NCBI GenBank assembly: GCA_001872925.1
Contig: MNYD01000010.1
Location: 1 to 8,805 of the forward strand
Length of the DNA: 8,805 bases
Direction: 5' to 3'
Source of the DNA: Dehalococcoidia bacterium CG2_30_46_19
GTDB taxonomy: Bacteria > Chloroflexota > Dehalococcoidia > GIF9 > AB-539-J10
Of this stretch, positions 1 to 5,220 are shown piece by piece. Numbering within the stretch: position 1 is the stretch's first letter; every line of letters begins with the position of its first letter. Under the pieces are notes generated by a model. That model was not told the DNA's origin. It ran no database searches and saw nothing but the letters and a program-made list of their open reading frames with translations. A program made the position numbers and the translations under genes.

Positions 1-66
1 GATACCGAAAACCTCACCCTGGAACAAGTAGTTGATAAAATATACGCCTTAGCAGTAAAACAGTGA
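1..66 (+). CDS. cmk: Cytidylate kinase, C-terminal 21 residues (partial)
   Basis: The first 66 bases are open in frame 1 and end at a TGA. They encode a 21-residue tail beginning DTENLTLEQVVDKIYALA. This resembles the last helix of bacterial CMP kinases, where an Asp-Thr-x-x-Leu-x-x-x-x-Val motif precedes the C-terminus. The enzyme phosphorylates CMP and dCMP with ATP in the cytoplasm. The stop codon overlaps the GTG start of the next gene (GTGA), which suggests one operon with translational coupling. A cmk gene followed by plsC and ispH is a known bacterial arrangement. The call rests on a short tail plus context, so it is probable rather than certain. Confidence 0.6.
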   Translation, partial: DTENLTLEQVVDKIYALAVKQ

Positions 67-713
67 CCTTATCTCAAAAGATTGTAGTAACTATCATTAA
101 GCCGTTATACCATATTTTCCTCTCCTGGGAAGTTAGAGGAAGGAAAAATGTGCCTTCATCCGGGCCGCTTATCGTGGTCGCCAACCACGTGCATGTCATT
201 GATGGTGAATTGCTGTTGTTCGGCGTCTCACGGTGGATAACTTTTATAGCTAAAGAACCGCTGTTCCACTATCCTGTGCTGGGAGCTCTCCTTCGCTGGG
301 CGCAAACTCTGATGGTGTCCCGCCAAAGGACACTGAGCGATATCAAAGGATTGCTCCAACAAGTTGAACAAACGCTGAACAAAGGCTCGGTTATCGGGAT
401 ATTCCCTGAAGGGAAAAGAAGCCACCAGGGAAAACTCCAGGCCGGTAAACCTGGACTTGCCGTGCTTGCTTCACGAATGCACATCCCCATCCTTCCTGTA
501 GGCATCAGTGGCACGGATAAGATTCATGGCATAAGCTGGCTGTGGAAGCGTCCTCATATAATCATTAATATCGGGAAACCTTTCTATCTCCCCCAAGCCG
601 AGGGCAGGCTAACCAAGCCACAGAGGAAAGCGCTAGCCGATTTGATGATGCACGGAATAGCTGCCCTCCTCCCTCCCGAATATCAAGGTGTCTATGCCGA
701 ACATGGAGATTGA
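63..713 (+). CDS. plsC: 1-acyl-sn-glycerol-3-phosphate acyltransferase (PlsC family)
   Basis: This 216-residue protein should transfer an acyl chain to lysophosphatidic acid to make phosphatidic acid at the inner face of the membrane. The acyltransferase H-x4-D motif is seen as NHVHVID (His42, Asp47), and the glycerol-phosphate-binding block as IFPEGKRS (residues 113-120), followed by GKPGLAVLA. A hydrophobic N-terminal stretch (about residues 8-21) and a LLFGVSRWITFIA region fit a membrane-associated enzyme. The length is usual for short bacterial PlsC proteins. The start is GTG, overlapping the upstream TGA by four bases, with no strong ribosome-binding site, so reinitiation after cmk is likely. 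Its 3' end overlaps the start of ispH. The exact acyl donor (acyl-ACP or acyl-CoA) cannot be read from the sequence. Confidence 0.9.
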   Translation: MTLSQKIVVTIIKPLYHIFLSWEVRGRKNVPSSGPLIVVANHVHVIDGELLLFGVSRWITFIAKEPLFHYPVLGALLRWAQTLMVSRQRTLSDIKGLLQQVEQTLNKGSVIGIFPEGKRSHQGKLQAGKPGLAVLASRMHIPILPVGISGTDKIHGISWLWKRPHIIINIGKPFYLPQAEGRLTKPQRKALADLMMHGIAALLPPEYQGVYAEHGD

Positions 714-1665
714 GGTAGCTCGGGAAATCGGGCTGTGCTTTGGCGTCAGACGAGCAATAACGTTACTGACCGAAGCTGCAAGCAAATATGGGAAGGTAGA
801 AATACTGGGGCCTGTGGCACATAACCAACGATTAGTGCAACAGCTAGATAAAGCAGGGGTAAAGATGGTGGCTAATTTAGAGGACGTAAGAGGTGAAGTC
901 ATCGCCATTCCCACTCACGGAGTAGGTCCTGATGTGCTATCGAAGCTGGAAACTCGCAAGCTCAACATCATTGATGTCACCTGTCCCATAGTCAAAAGAG
1001 CTCAATCGGCTGCTGCTAAACTGGCCCGGGCTGACTTTACCGTCATTATCTTTGGAGAGGCAGAACATTCTGAAGTCAAAGGGCTCTTAGGCTGGACAGG
1101 GGGAAAAGGGATGGCTGCCCTGAGCGTGAACCAGATTGTCAGCCAGGCCAATGTCATTGCGAGCCCTTCGCTCCTTGTCATTCTGAGGGAGCAAAGCGAC
1201 CGAAGAATCTCCTCTTCACTTCGTTCAGAGCTTCGGCTCACCAAGACAGGCTCCGCGAAACAATCTCTATTATCATCCCGACTCGGCATTATCTCTCAGA
1301 CCACTCAAAATAAAACCTCATTTACCAATTTCGTCAATCAAGTTATCACCACCTTCATTCCAAAAACCAGTGAGATAAGCATCATCAACACACTGTGCCA
1401 GGCAATACAGACGAGGCTGGAAGCAGCGATAAAGTTAGCTCAAAAAAGCCAGCTCATCATAGTAATAGGAGGACGCAACAGTGCTAATACCAAACGACTT
1501 GCCGAAGCTTGCTCCGCCATCGTGGAAACTCACCCAGTAGAAACAGCGGAGGAGATACAGAAATCATGGCTCACCGGCAAGCACCACATTGGCATTACCG
1601 CTGGAACATCCACTCCTGATGAAGCGATACAAGAAGTAATAGCAAAACTAAATTCTTTAGCTTAG
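703..1665 (+). CDS. ispH: 4-hydroxy-3-methylbut-2-enyl diphosphate reductase with in-frame repeat insertion
   Basis: IspH (LytB) reduces HMBPP to IPP and DMAPP, the last step of the MEP isoprenoid pathway, using a [4Fe-4S] cluster. From ATG 703 the protein has 320 residues and its first cluster ligand falls at Cys12 (IGLCFGVRRAI), the same number as in E. coli. This is my reason for preferring ATG 703 over the longer GTG 688 or ATG 694; an AAGGTG at 685-690 could serve any of them imperfectly. Other motifs are VAHN (His40), PTHGVG (His72), VTCP (Cys94), AEHSEVKG (His122, Glu124), SQTTQ (Thr200-201), NTLC (Cys232), GGRNSANT and GITAGTSTPD. The gene overlaps plsC by 11 nt. Residues about 151-189 are encoded by an interspersed repeat. 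Cys94 to Cys232 is 138 residues, against 101 for the equivalent E. coli pair. All catalytic motifs remain, so I expect activity, though this is not proven. Confidence 0.93.
   Translation: MEIEVAREIGLCFGVRRAITLLTEAASKYGKVEILGPVAHNQRLVQQLDKAGVKMVANLEDVRGEVIAIPTHGVGPDVLSKLETRKLNIIDVTCPIVKRAQSAAAKLARADFTVIIFGEAEHSEVKGLLGWTGGKGMAALSVNQIVSQANVIASPSLLVILREQSDRRISSSLRSELRLTKTGSAKQSLLSSRLGIISQTTQNKTSFTNFVNQVITTFIPKTSEISIINTLCQAIQTRLEAAIKLAQKSQLIIVIGGRNSANTKRLAEACSAIVETHPVETAEEIQKSWLTGKHHIGITAGTSTPDEAIQEVIAKLNSLA
1153..1267 (+). repeat. Compound GTCATTGCGAG-family repeat inside ispH
   Basis: This 115-bp segment begins GTCATTGCGAGCC and ends GAAACAATCTC, the same terminal words seen in intergenic copies in this window. 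A second unit is nested at 1177-1211 (GTCATTCTGAGG ... GAAGAATCTC). The remainder (about 1212-1254) holds CTTCGTTCAGAGCTTCGG and GACAGGCTCCGCG. It reads through in the ispH frame without a stop and encodes a Ser/Arg/Leu-rich stretch (VIASPSLLVILREQ, then SDRRISSSLRSELR) unlike IspH family sequence. No clear target-site duplication is visible at the edges. Confidence 0.8.
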
Positions 1666-1700
1666 TGTTCAACCATCATGCCTGGTTCCTGGTCTATATT

Positions 1701-1751
1701 GCCATTGCAAGCCCCTTTTTTTGTCATTGCGAGCCGAAGGCGTGGCAATCC
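1701..1751 (+). repeat. Interspersed repeat: half copy plus full GTCATTGCGAG copy
   Basis: A degenerate half unit (GCCATTGCAAGCCCC, 1701-1715) precedes a full unit at 1723-1751, GTCATTGCGAGCCGAAGG then CGTGGCAATCC. Positions 1721-1751 are identical over 31 bases to 4106-4136. ATTGC near the left end can pair with GCAAT near the right end, so each unit can form a short hairpin. The same half-then-full order is found at 4066-4136. Confidence 0.85.
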
Positions 1752-1830
1752 CTTAAAAAATCAAAATGCAAAATGAGGAAGGTTCTTACCTTTTATAGTA
1801 TCCCGCATAACTTCGTACAAAAATCCCTCT

Positions 1831-1878
1831 AAATCCCCCTTTAAAAAAGGGAGTTCAACGCCCCCGTAAGGGGGATTT
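1831..1878. repeat. Inverted repeat AAATCCCCCTT / AAGGGGGATTT
   Basis: AAATCCCCCTT at 1831-1841 is perfectly complementary to AAGGGGGATTT at 1868-1878, leaving a 26-nt loop. A further AAATCCCTCT lies just upstream. No T tract follows on the plus strand, so a terminator role is doubtful. Repeats of this look are common in the intergenic DNA of many bacteria. Confidence 0.7.
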
Positions 1879-2028
1879 GACATTCCAGGAAAGCAAGTTG
1901 GGATTATAAATAGTTTTGTGCCTGACTATAATTTGTCATTTTGACTTTTTATCTTTGATTTTTGATATTGCTTGGGATTTGGATTTCCCCTGCGGGGTGT
2001 CAGTGCAGGCTGCTTCGCCGCCGGATTT

Positions 2029-2080
2029 TGTAGTTGCCTGATTCATCAGGCACAATTGCCCAATAAATTGGGCAACTACA
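2029..2080. repeat. Two hairpins closed by an outer stem (possible terminator on + strand)
   Basis: TGTAG (2029-2033) pairs with CTACA (2076-2080). Between them are TGCCTGA-TTCA-TCAGGCA (2035-2052) and TTGCCCAA-TAAA-TTGGGCAA (2056-2075), both perfect stems with four-base loops. All three helices can form together as a compact three-way junction. Alternatively TGTAGTTGCC can pair with GGCAACTACA over ten base pairs. Five T residues follow at 2081-2085 on the plus strand, so it could stop rightward transcripts before they run antisense into the HIT gene, but the nearest plus-strand gene ends more than 360 bp upstream. Confidence 0.65.
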
Positions 2081-2120
2081 TTTTTAAACTACGCTTCGGA
2101 ATGATACCCAGCACAGGGGC

Positions 2121-2465
2121 TTAGCCAAGCTGGTCAGCTAACTTCCGGCCACCAAGGAGATGCAGGTGAAGATGAGGGACTACCTGTCCTCCTTCAGGTC
2201 CACAATTTATCGCCAGGCGATAGCCTTTCCCGGCAATTCCTTCCTTTTCAGCCAACTTCTTAGCTAACAATATAAGACGCCCAATGAGCCCTTCCTGCCG
2301 TTCACTAACCTCGGCTAAAGACGAAATGTGAGCTTTAGGGATGATAACTATATGAACCGGCGCCATGGGATGAATGTCCCTGAAGGCAAGAAAATCTTCA
2401 CCCTGGTAAATAATATCGCTGGGTATTTTGCCACTGACGCTGTCACAAAAGACGCATTTCTCCAT
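2121..2465 (-). CDS. HIT-family (HINT-like) nucleotide-binding protein
   Basis: This is a small cytoplasmic histidine-triad protein of 114 residues. The C-terminal GGQVVPHLHLHLLGG carries the His-x-His-x-His triad of nucleoside phosphoramidase/nucleotidyl hydrolase folds. An N-terminal CVFC pair and the early FLAFRDIHPMAPVHIVIIPKAHI block are typical of the HINT/PKCI subgroup, which hydrolyses phosphoramidates such as AMP-lysine; the true substrate is unknown. I chose ATG 2465, which starts at the family's usual place (MEKCVFC) four bases past the stop of the upstream CoA-transferase. An in-frame TTG at 2477 would add four residues and lies only three bases from a GGAG, so the start is not settled. 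The closeness to the CoA-transferase gene implies co-transcription, with no obvious functional link. Confidence 0.9.
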   Translation of the reverse strand: MEKCVFCDSVSGKIPSDIIYQGEDFLAFRDIHPMAPVHIVIIPKAHISSLAEVSERQEGLIGRLILLAKKLAEKEGIAGKGYRLAINCGPEGGQVVPHLHLHLLGGRKLADQLG

Positions 2466-2469
2466 CCTG

Positions 2470-3681
2470 TTAACCAACTACTCCTTCCTTCCTCAATTTG
2501 TCAATCTCCCCCTTGCGGTAGCCCAAGCTTGCCAATACCTCGTCGGTATGCTCTCCAAGAAGAGGAGATAAGCTCCTCACTTTCCCCGGGGTATCTGATA
2601 ACCTGGGCACTATGCCCAGTTGCCTGACTTTGCCTAAAGTGGGATGCTCCACCTCTATTACCATCTGGCGATGAATTACCTGAGGGTCAGAAAAAACCTC
2701 GTCCAGCGTATAAACTTTCCCCACAGGAATATCCTTTTCAGTCAGCAATTCAAACCATTCATCTCTGGTCTTGGTCAAAAAAGCCTGTTCCAAGAAAGAG
2801 CGTATCTCATCCCATTTTTTATCCTGCAATTTGTTGATGGTATGGGTGACAGAGAAATGGTAAGGGGCATAATCCTCCCTGCCAAATAATTCACAAAGGC
2901 TTTTCCAGAAATGAGGCTCAATACAGCCAATGGTGACATATTTGCCATCCTTGGTTTCATATACCCCATAATAAGGATAGGCGCCGTGAAGCGCCGTTTC
3001 CCCCCTCTTGGCAACCAATCCGGCGAGGAAATAGGCTACAGTGAACTCACCCAGAAGCGATAACGCTCCATCCATATAGGCTACATCTATATATTGCCCC
3101 TTGTCCGTTTTATTTCGGGCGAGCAAACCCATCAGAATACCGATGACGCCATATAAAGACGCTCCAGCAAGGTCAGCGATTAGATTCATTGGAACCGCTG
3201 GGGTAGCCCCTGGCGGACCCATCAAGCCAAGAACCCCGGCCAGAGAGATATAGTTAATGTCATGCCCCGAGAAATTACAATAAGGACCATCCTGACCGTA
3301 TCCACTAAGTGAACAATATACTATCTTAGGATTCAACTTGCTGATAGTCTCATAATCTACCCCCAACCGCTTGACCACTCCGGGCCGGTAACCCTCAATA
3401 ATAACGTCTGCTTGTTGTGCCAAACGGTAGAATATCTCACGTCCTTTATCTGACCTGAGATTGAGCCCAATGCTCTTCTTATTGCGATTATAAGCAAAGT
3501 AAGCTGCCTCAGCCCTTCTCTCCTCCCCTTTCGGGGAAGGTCCCCCTCCAGCAAGGGGGGAAGGAGTAGGCATCTCAACCTTAATCACTTCAGCACCAAA
3601 GTCTCCCAGTATCATAGTGCAAAAAGCACCGGGCACAAGCCCTGATAAATCAAGAATCTTAATTCCTTCCAAGGCTAACAT
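2470..3681 (-). CDS. CaiB/BaiF-type class III CoA-transferase
   Basis: This 403-residue protein belongs to the family III CoA-transferases, which move CoA between acyl chains through an aspartyl-CoA thioester. The N-terminus (LEGIKILDLSGLVPGAFCTMILGDFGAEVIKVE), NRNKKSIGLNL (65-75), SLSGYGQDGPY (124-134), HDINYISLAGVLGLMG (140-155) and YIDVAYMDGAL, whose Asp204 is the likely catalytic aspartate, are all standard. The length is normal. The ATG at 3681 is preceded by AGGAGG four bases upstream. The frame stays open another 113 codons upstream, but through repeats and a promoter, so a longer protein is unlikely. Residues about 38-57 (PTPSPLAGGGPSPKGEE) look encoded by a C/G-rich repeat. The substrate cannot be assigned; members act on formyl-, carnitinyl-, bile-acid-, succinyl- and other CoA esters. 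Confidence 0.92.
   Translation of the reverse strand: MLALEGIKILDLSGLVPGAFCTMILGDFGAEVIKVEMPTPSPLAGGGPSPKGEERRAEAAYFAYNRNKKSIGLNLRSDKGREIFYRLAQQADVIIEGYRPGVVKRLGVDYETISKLNPKIVYCSLSGYGQDGPYCNFSGHDINYISLAGVLGLMGPPGATPAVPMNLIADLAGASLYGVIGILMGLLARNKTDKGQYIDVAYMDGALSLLGEFTVAYFLAGLVAKRGETALHGAYPYYGVYETKDGKYVTIGCIEPHFWKSLCELFGREDYAPYHFSVTHTINKLQDKKWDEIRSFLEQAFLTKTRDEWFELLTEKDIPVGKVYTLDEVFSDPQVIHRQMVIEVEHPTLGKVRQLGIVPRLSDTPGKVRSLSPLLGEHTDEVLASLGYRKGEIDKLRKEGVVG
3511..3570 (-). repeat. C/G-rich hairpin repeat within the CoA-transferase gene
   Basis: This stretch has two short hairpins: CCCCCT (3542-3547) with AGGGGG (3554-3559), and TCCCC (3524-3528) with GGGGA (3533-3537). Read on the minus strand it runs CCTAC-TCC-C(n)-TTGCT-GG-G(n). 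The intergenic hairpin cluster at 3830-3926 has the closely similar order CCTAC-AC-TCCCCC-TTCCC-TTGCT-AA-GGG. It encodes a Pro/Gly/Ser-rich loop of about 20 residues between the conserved VIKVE and YFAYNRNKKS blocks. Common descent from the repeat is inferred from this word order by eye. Confidence 0.5.
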
Positions 3682-3736
3682 CGTTCCTCCTGCTACTTTG
3701 ATTACTTCCTTGTCTTTCAGCTGCCCCACTTGCCAT
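3659..3736 (-). CDS. Possible 25-codon upstream ORF overlapping the CoA-transferase start
   Basis: An ATG at 3736 has GGAGG five bases upstream and opens a 25-residue frame starting MASGAAERQGS and ending in TAA at 3659, 23 bases inside the CoA-transferase gene in another frame. It lies between the predicted transcription start and the main start codon, so ribosomes should meet it first. The peptide is Ser/Arg/Asn/Gly-rich with no recognised family and no attenuator-like codon run. It may be a translated leader that couples to the main gene, or chance. Confidence 0.3.
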   Translation of the reverse strand: MASGAAERQGSNQSSRRNDVSLGRN

Positions 3737-3761
3737 GCCAACCTCCAGCAAATACTTAATG

Positions 3762-3790
3762 ATAATACCTTGAGAGGAACAAGTTGGCAA
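3762..3790 (-). promoter_or_regulatory. Sigma70-type promoter for the CoA-transferase/HIT unit
   Basis: On the minus strand TTGCCA (3785-3790, five of six match to TTGACA) and TATTAT (3762-3767, five of six match to TATAAT) are separated by exactly 17 bases. Transcription would start near 3755, giving a leader of about 75 nt before ATG 3681. The placement between the hairpin cluster and the gene supports use, but it is a sequence match only. Confidence 0.6.
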
Positions 3791-3829
3791 CCTTCTATAT
3801 CGAGATTGTTTAGCAACCTATCCCCCTGA

Positions 3830-3926
3830 CCCCCTTCCCTTAGCAAGGGAAGGGGGAGTGTAGGTAAGAGAGGGGTGAAACCCCTCTCTATAAATCTCTC
3901 CCCCCTCTCCTTTGAAGGAGAGGGGG
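3830..3926. repeat. Cluster of three perfect C/G-rich hairpins
   Basis: Three perfect stems stand in a row: 3830-3841 with 3845-3856 (12 bp, loop AGC), 3868-3876 with 3880-3888 (9 bp, GAGAGGGGT/ACCCCTCTC, loop GAA) and 3901-3912 with 3915-3926 (12 bp, CCCCCTCTCCTT/AAGGAGAGGGGG). They lie about 40 bp upstream of the predicted -35 box of the CoA-transferase promoter. They look like a composite of an interspersed intergenic repeat family, and a relative seems to lie within the CoA-transferase gene. Confidence 0.8.
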
Positions 3927-4021
3927 ATAAAGGGGGTGAGGTTAGTAAACACTCTCTATATCGCGAGCCCTTTCGTGTCGTTCCGAGCAGCATAAACCAA
4001 CCCCGAGGCAAATATAGCAAT

Positions 4022-4055
4022 GAGATTGTTTCGGCATTCCATGCCTCGCAGTGAC
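4022..4055 (-). repeat. Inverted copy of the GTCATTGCGAG repeat family
   Basis: Read on the minus strand this is GTCACTGCGAGG, a short middle containing the palindromic GGCATGGAATGCC, and GAAACAATCTC. The right end is the same word that closes the ispH insertion. Its CGCAGTGAC end (4047-4055) faces GTCATTGCG (4066-4074) across ten bases, pairing at eight of nine positions, so two units sit head to head. Confidence 0.75.
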
Positions 4056-4065
4056 GATAAGGGAA

Positions 4066-4136
4066 GTCATTGCGAACCCCCTTTTGCCACTGCCAGCCTT
4101 TTCCGTTGTCATTGCGAGCCGAAGGCGTGGCAATCC
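4066..4136 (+). repeat. Half plus full GTCATTGCGAG repeat, second locus
   Basis: A half unit (GTCATTGCGAACCCCC, 4066-4081) is followed by a full unit at 4108-4136. Positions 4106-4136 match 1721-1751 exactly over 31 bases. The half-then-full order and the following CTTTT after the half unit repeat the pattern at 1701-1751. Confidence 0.85.
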
Positions 4137-4206
4137 TTGGAAAACAAAATTCTAAATACTAAATCCGAAATACCAAACAATATGAAGAAACAGACAGTAA
4201 TCAGGA

Positions 4207-4243
4207 GTCAGCGGTCAGCTAATGGCTGAAGGCTGATAGCTGA
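4207..4243. repeat. TCAGC/GCTGA short repeats with inverted pairing
   Basis: GTCAGC occurs twice in tandem (4207-4219 region), followed by GGCTGA twice and AGCTGA. TCAGCT (4215-4220) can pair with AGCTGA (4238-4243), and TCAGC with GCTGA inside it. It lies about 60 bp downstream of the dapA stop on the dapA transcript, where it could fold, but no T tract follows. Confidence 0.5.
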
Positions 4244-4299
4244 AAACTACTGTATTTTGAACTGTAATTTTGATTTTTACGGTTAATTTTTGATATTAC

Positions 4300-5220
4300 T
4301 CAGGATTTTAGTGCTTGTGATTTAATTCGGGGTATAGGCAGGTCGATTTTGTAATTTTTCAAAGCTGCTTGAATAATCTCGGCTGATTTTGCATCTGGCT
4401 CAACAAGAGGCAGTCGTGGTTTGCCTACGGGAAACCCCAGGTAATTCAAGGCATATTTAACCGGCATAGGGTTGGAAACAATGAACAAAGCTTCTATTAA
4501 AGGCAGTAGGTTTCGGTGGATACTAGCTGCCTCTTTGCTTCTGCCGTTCAGGAATTTTTCCATCATTTCCCTTATCTGGTTTCCCACCAGATGAGAGGCA
4601 ACGCTGATAACGCCGTATCCTCCCAAGGCCAGTATAGAAAGAGTATCGCTATCGTTACCACTGTAAATCAGGAAATCATCTTTCGTTTCCTGGATAATCT
4701 TGGCGATCTGACTAAGATTGCCACTAGCTTCCTTTATACCGACAATATTGTCAATCTGGCTTAGCTTGATTACGGTATCAGCGGTGATGTTGGTAACGGT
4801 GCGAGAAGGAACGTTATAAATGATGCAAGGCAAGGTGGTAGCTGAAGCTATAGCTTTGAAATGTTCGAATAGACCTTGCTGAGTTGGCCGATTGTAGTAC
4901 GGAACTACGAGCAGACAAGCATCGACGCCGATTTTTTCAGCCTCCTTGGTTAGTTGTTGGCTTTCCCTGGTGTTGTAGTTACCGGTACCAGCGACAATCG
5001 CCCCCTTGTTAGCTATCTGCGATTTAACCTCACCAAAAAGTCGGAGTTTCTCCTCAGTAAAGAGAGTGGGAGATTCGCCAGTAGTGCCGGAGACCACTAC
5101 TCCATCGCTGCCGGAGTCAAGCAAAGCTTGAGCCAAATTCCGAGCTTGTTGATAATCAACCTTTCCTTCAGCAGTGAAAGGAGTGATCATCGCGGTGAGT
5201 AAGCGCCCGAGATTATTCAT
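4300..5220 (-). CDS. dapA: 4-hydroxy-tetrahydrodipicolinate synthase
   Basis: DapA condenses pyruvate with aspartate semialdehyde, the first committed step to diaminopimelate and lysine, as a cytoplasmic (beta/alpha)8 barrel. The 306-residue protein shows GTTGES (Thr46-Thr47), VVPYYNRPTQQG (Tyr108-109), IIYNVPSRT (Tyr135, Arg140) and the Schiff-base lysine in GIKEASG (Lys163), all the expected active-site groups. It is slightly longer than many homologues, and its last few codons lie in a T-rich stretch resembling intergenic DNA near 1958. ATG 5220 follows the asd TAA directly, with no gap and in the same frame. The best Shine-Dalgarno (AAGGAG) lies 13 bases back inside asd, so translation probably depends on ribosomes finishing asd. 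Confidence 0.96.
   Translation of the reverse strand: MNNLGRLLTAMITPFTAEGKVDYQQARNLAQALLDSGSDGVVVSGTTGESPTLFTEEKLRLFGEVKSQIANKGAIVAGTGNYNTRESQQLTKEAEKIGVDACLLVVPYYNRPTQQGLFEHFKAIASATTLPCIIYNVPSRTVTNITADTVIKLSQIDNIVGIKEASGNLSQIAKIIQETKDDFLIYSGNDSDTLSILALGGYGVISVASHLVGNQIREMMEKFLNGRSKEAASIHRNLLPLIEALFIVSNPMPVKYALNYLGFPVGKPRLPLVEPDAKSAEIIQAALKNYKIDLPIPRIKSQALKS

Larger units (their letters stand above)
1666..2120. other. 455-bp repeat-rich gap between convergent ispH and HIT genes
   Basis: No credible gene lies here. From left to right it holds a partial and a full GTCATTGCGAG-type repeat (1701-1751), an A-rich stretch, an inverted repeat of the AAATCCCCCTT type (1831-1878), a T-rich stretch ending in ATTTTTGATATT (1958-1969), a small CCCC-TGC-GGGG hairpin (1987-1997), a degenerate GTCAGTGCAGG...GCTTCGCC piece (about 1999-2019), a double hairpin (2029-2080) and a CATTCCGAAGCG fragment on the minus strand (about 2091-2105). 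I see no strong terminator directly behind ispH; AACCA...TGGTT near 1670-1686 is weak and lacks a T tract. Confidence 0.75.
3682..4299. other. 618-bp repeat-rich gap upstream of the CoA-transferase gene
   Basis: Apart from the promoter, leader and short uORF near 3682-3790, no credible gene lies here. From left to right the rest holds three C/G-rich hairpins (3830-3926), a fragment TCGCGAGCCC...TCGTTCCGAGCAG (3961-3990), a minus-strand GTCACTGCGAGG unit (4022-4055), a half and a full plus-strand GTCATTGCGAG unit (4066-4136), an A-rich CTAAATACTAAATCCGAAATA run (about 4150-4175), repeated TCAGC/GCTGA words (4207-4243) and a T-rich stretch leading into the dapA stop codon. I see no clear terminator with a T tract for the dapA transcript. 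Confidence 0.75.

Noticed and set aside
688..702. GTG 688 or ATG 694 as the ispH start
   Set aside because: Starting at ATG 703 puts the first iron-sulfur cysteine at residue 12, as in E. coli, and shortens the overlap with plsC.
1153..1267. ispH as a pseudogene disrupted by the repeat
   Set aside because: The frame is kept through the insertion and every conserved motif downstream is intact, so a functional protein is the simpler reading.
1002..1289. 95-codon open frame on the minus strand across ispH
   Set aside because: It lies antisense to a well-supported gene, and its distinctive peptide (SERSEEEILRSLCSLRMT) is just the repeat read backwards, a common false gene in repeat-bearing genomes.
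3830..3926. CRISPR array
   Set aside because: The three hairpins differ from each other, and no identical direct repeats with regular spacers are present.
3682..4020. N-terminal extension of the CoA-transferase by 113 residues
   Set aside because: The frame is open, but it translates the hairpin cluster and the promoter. The family N-terminus and a strong AGGAGG place the start at 3681.
3942..4229. Short open frames of 63-69 codons on both strands in the gap
   Set aside because: They are made of translated repeat units (for example HCEPKAWQSL on the plus strand), have no ribosome-binding site and no protein family.
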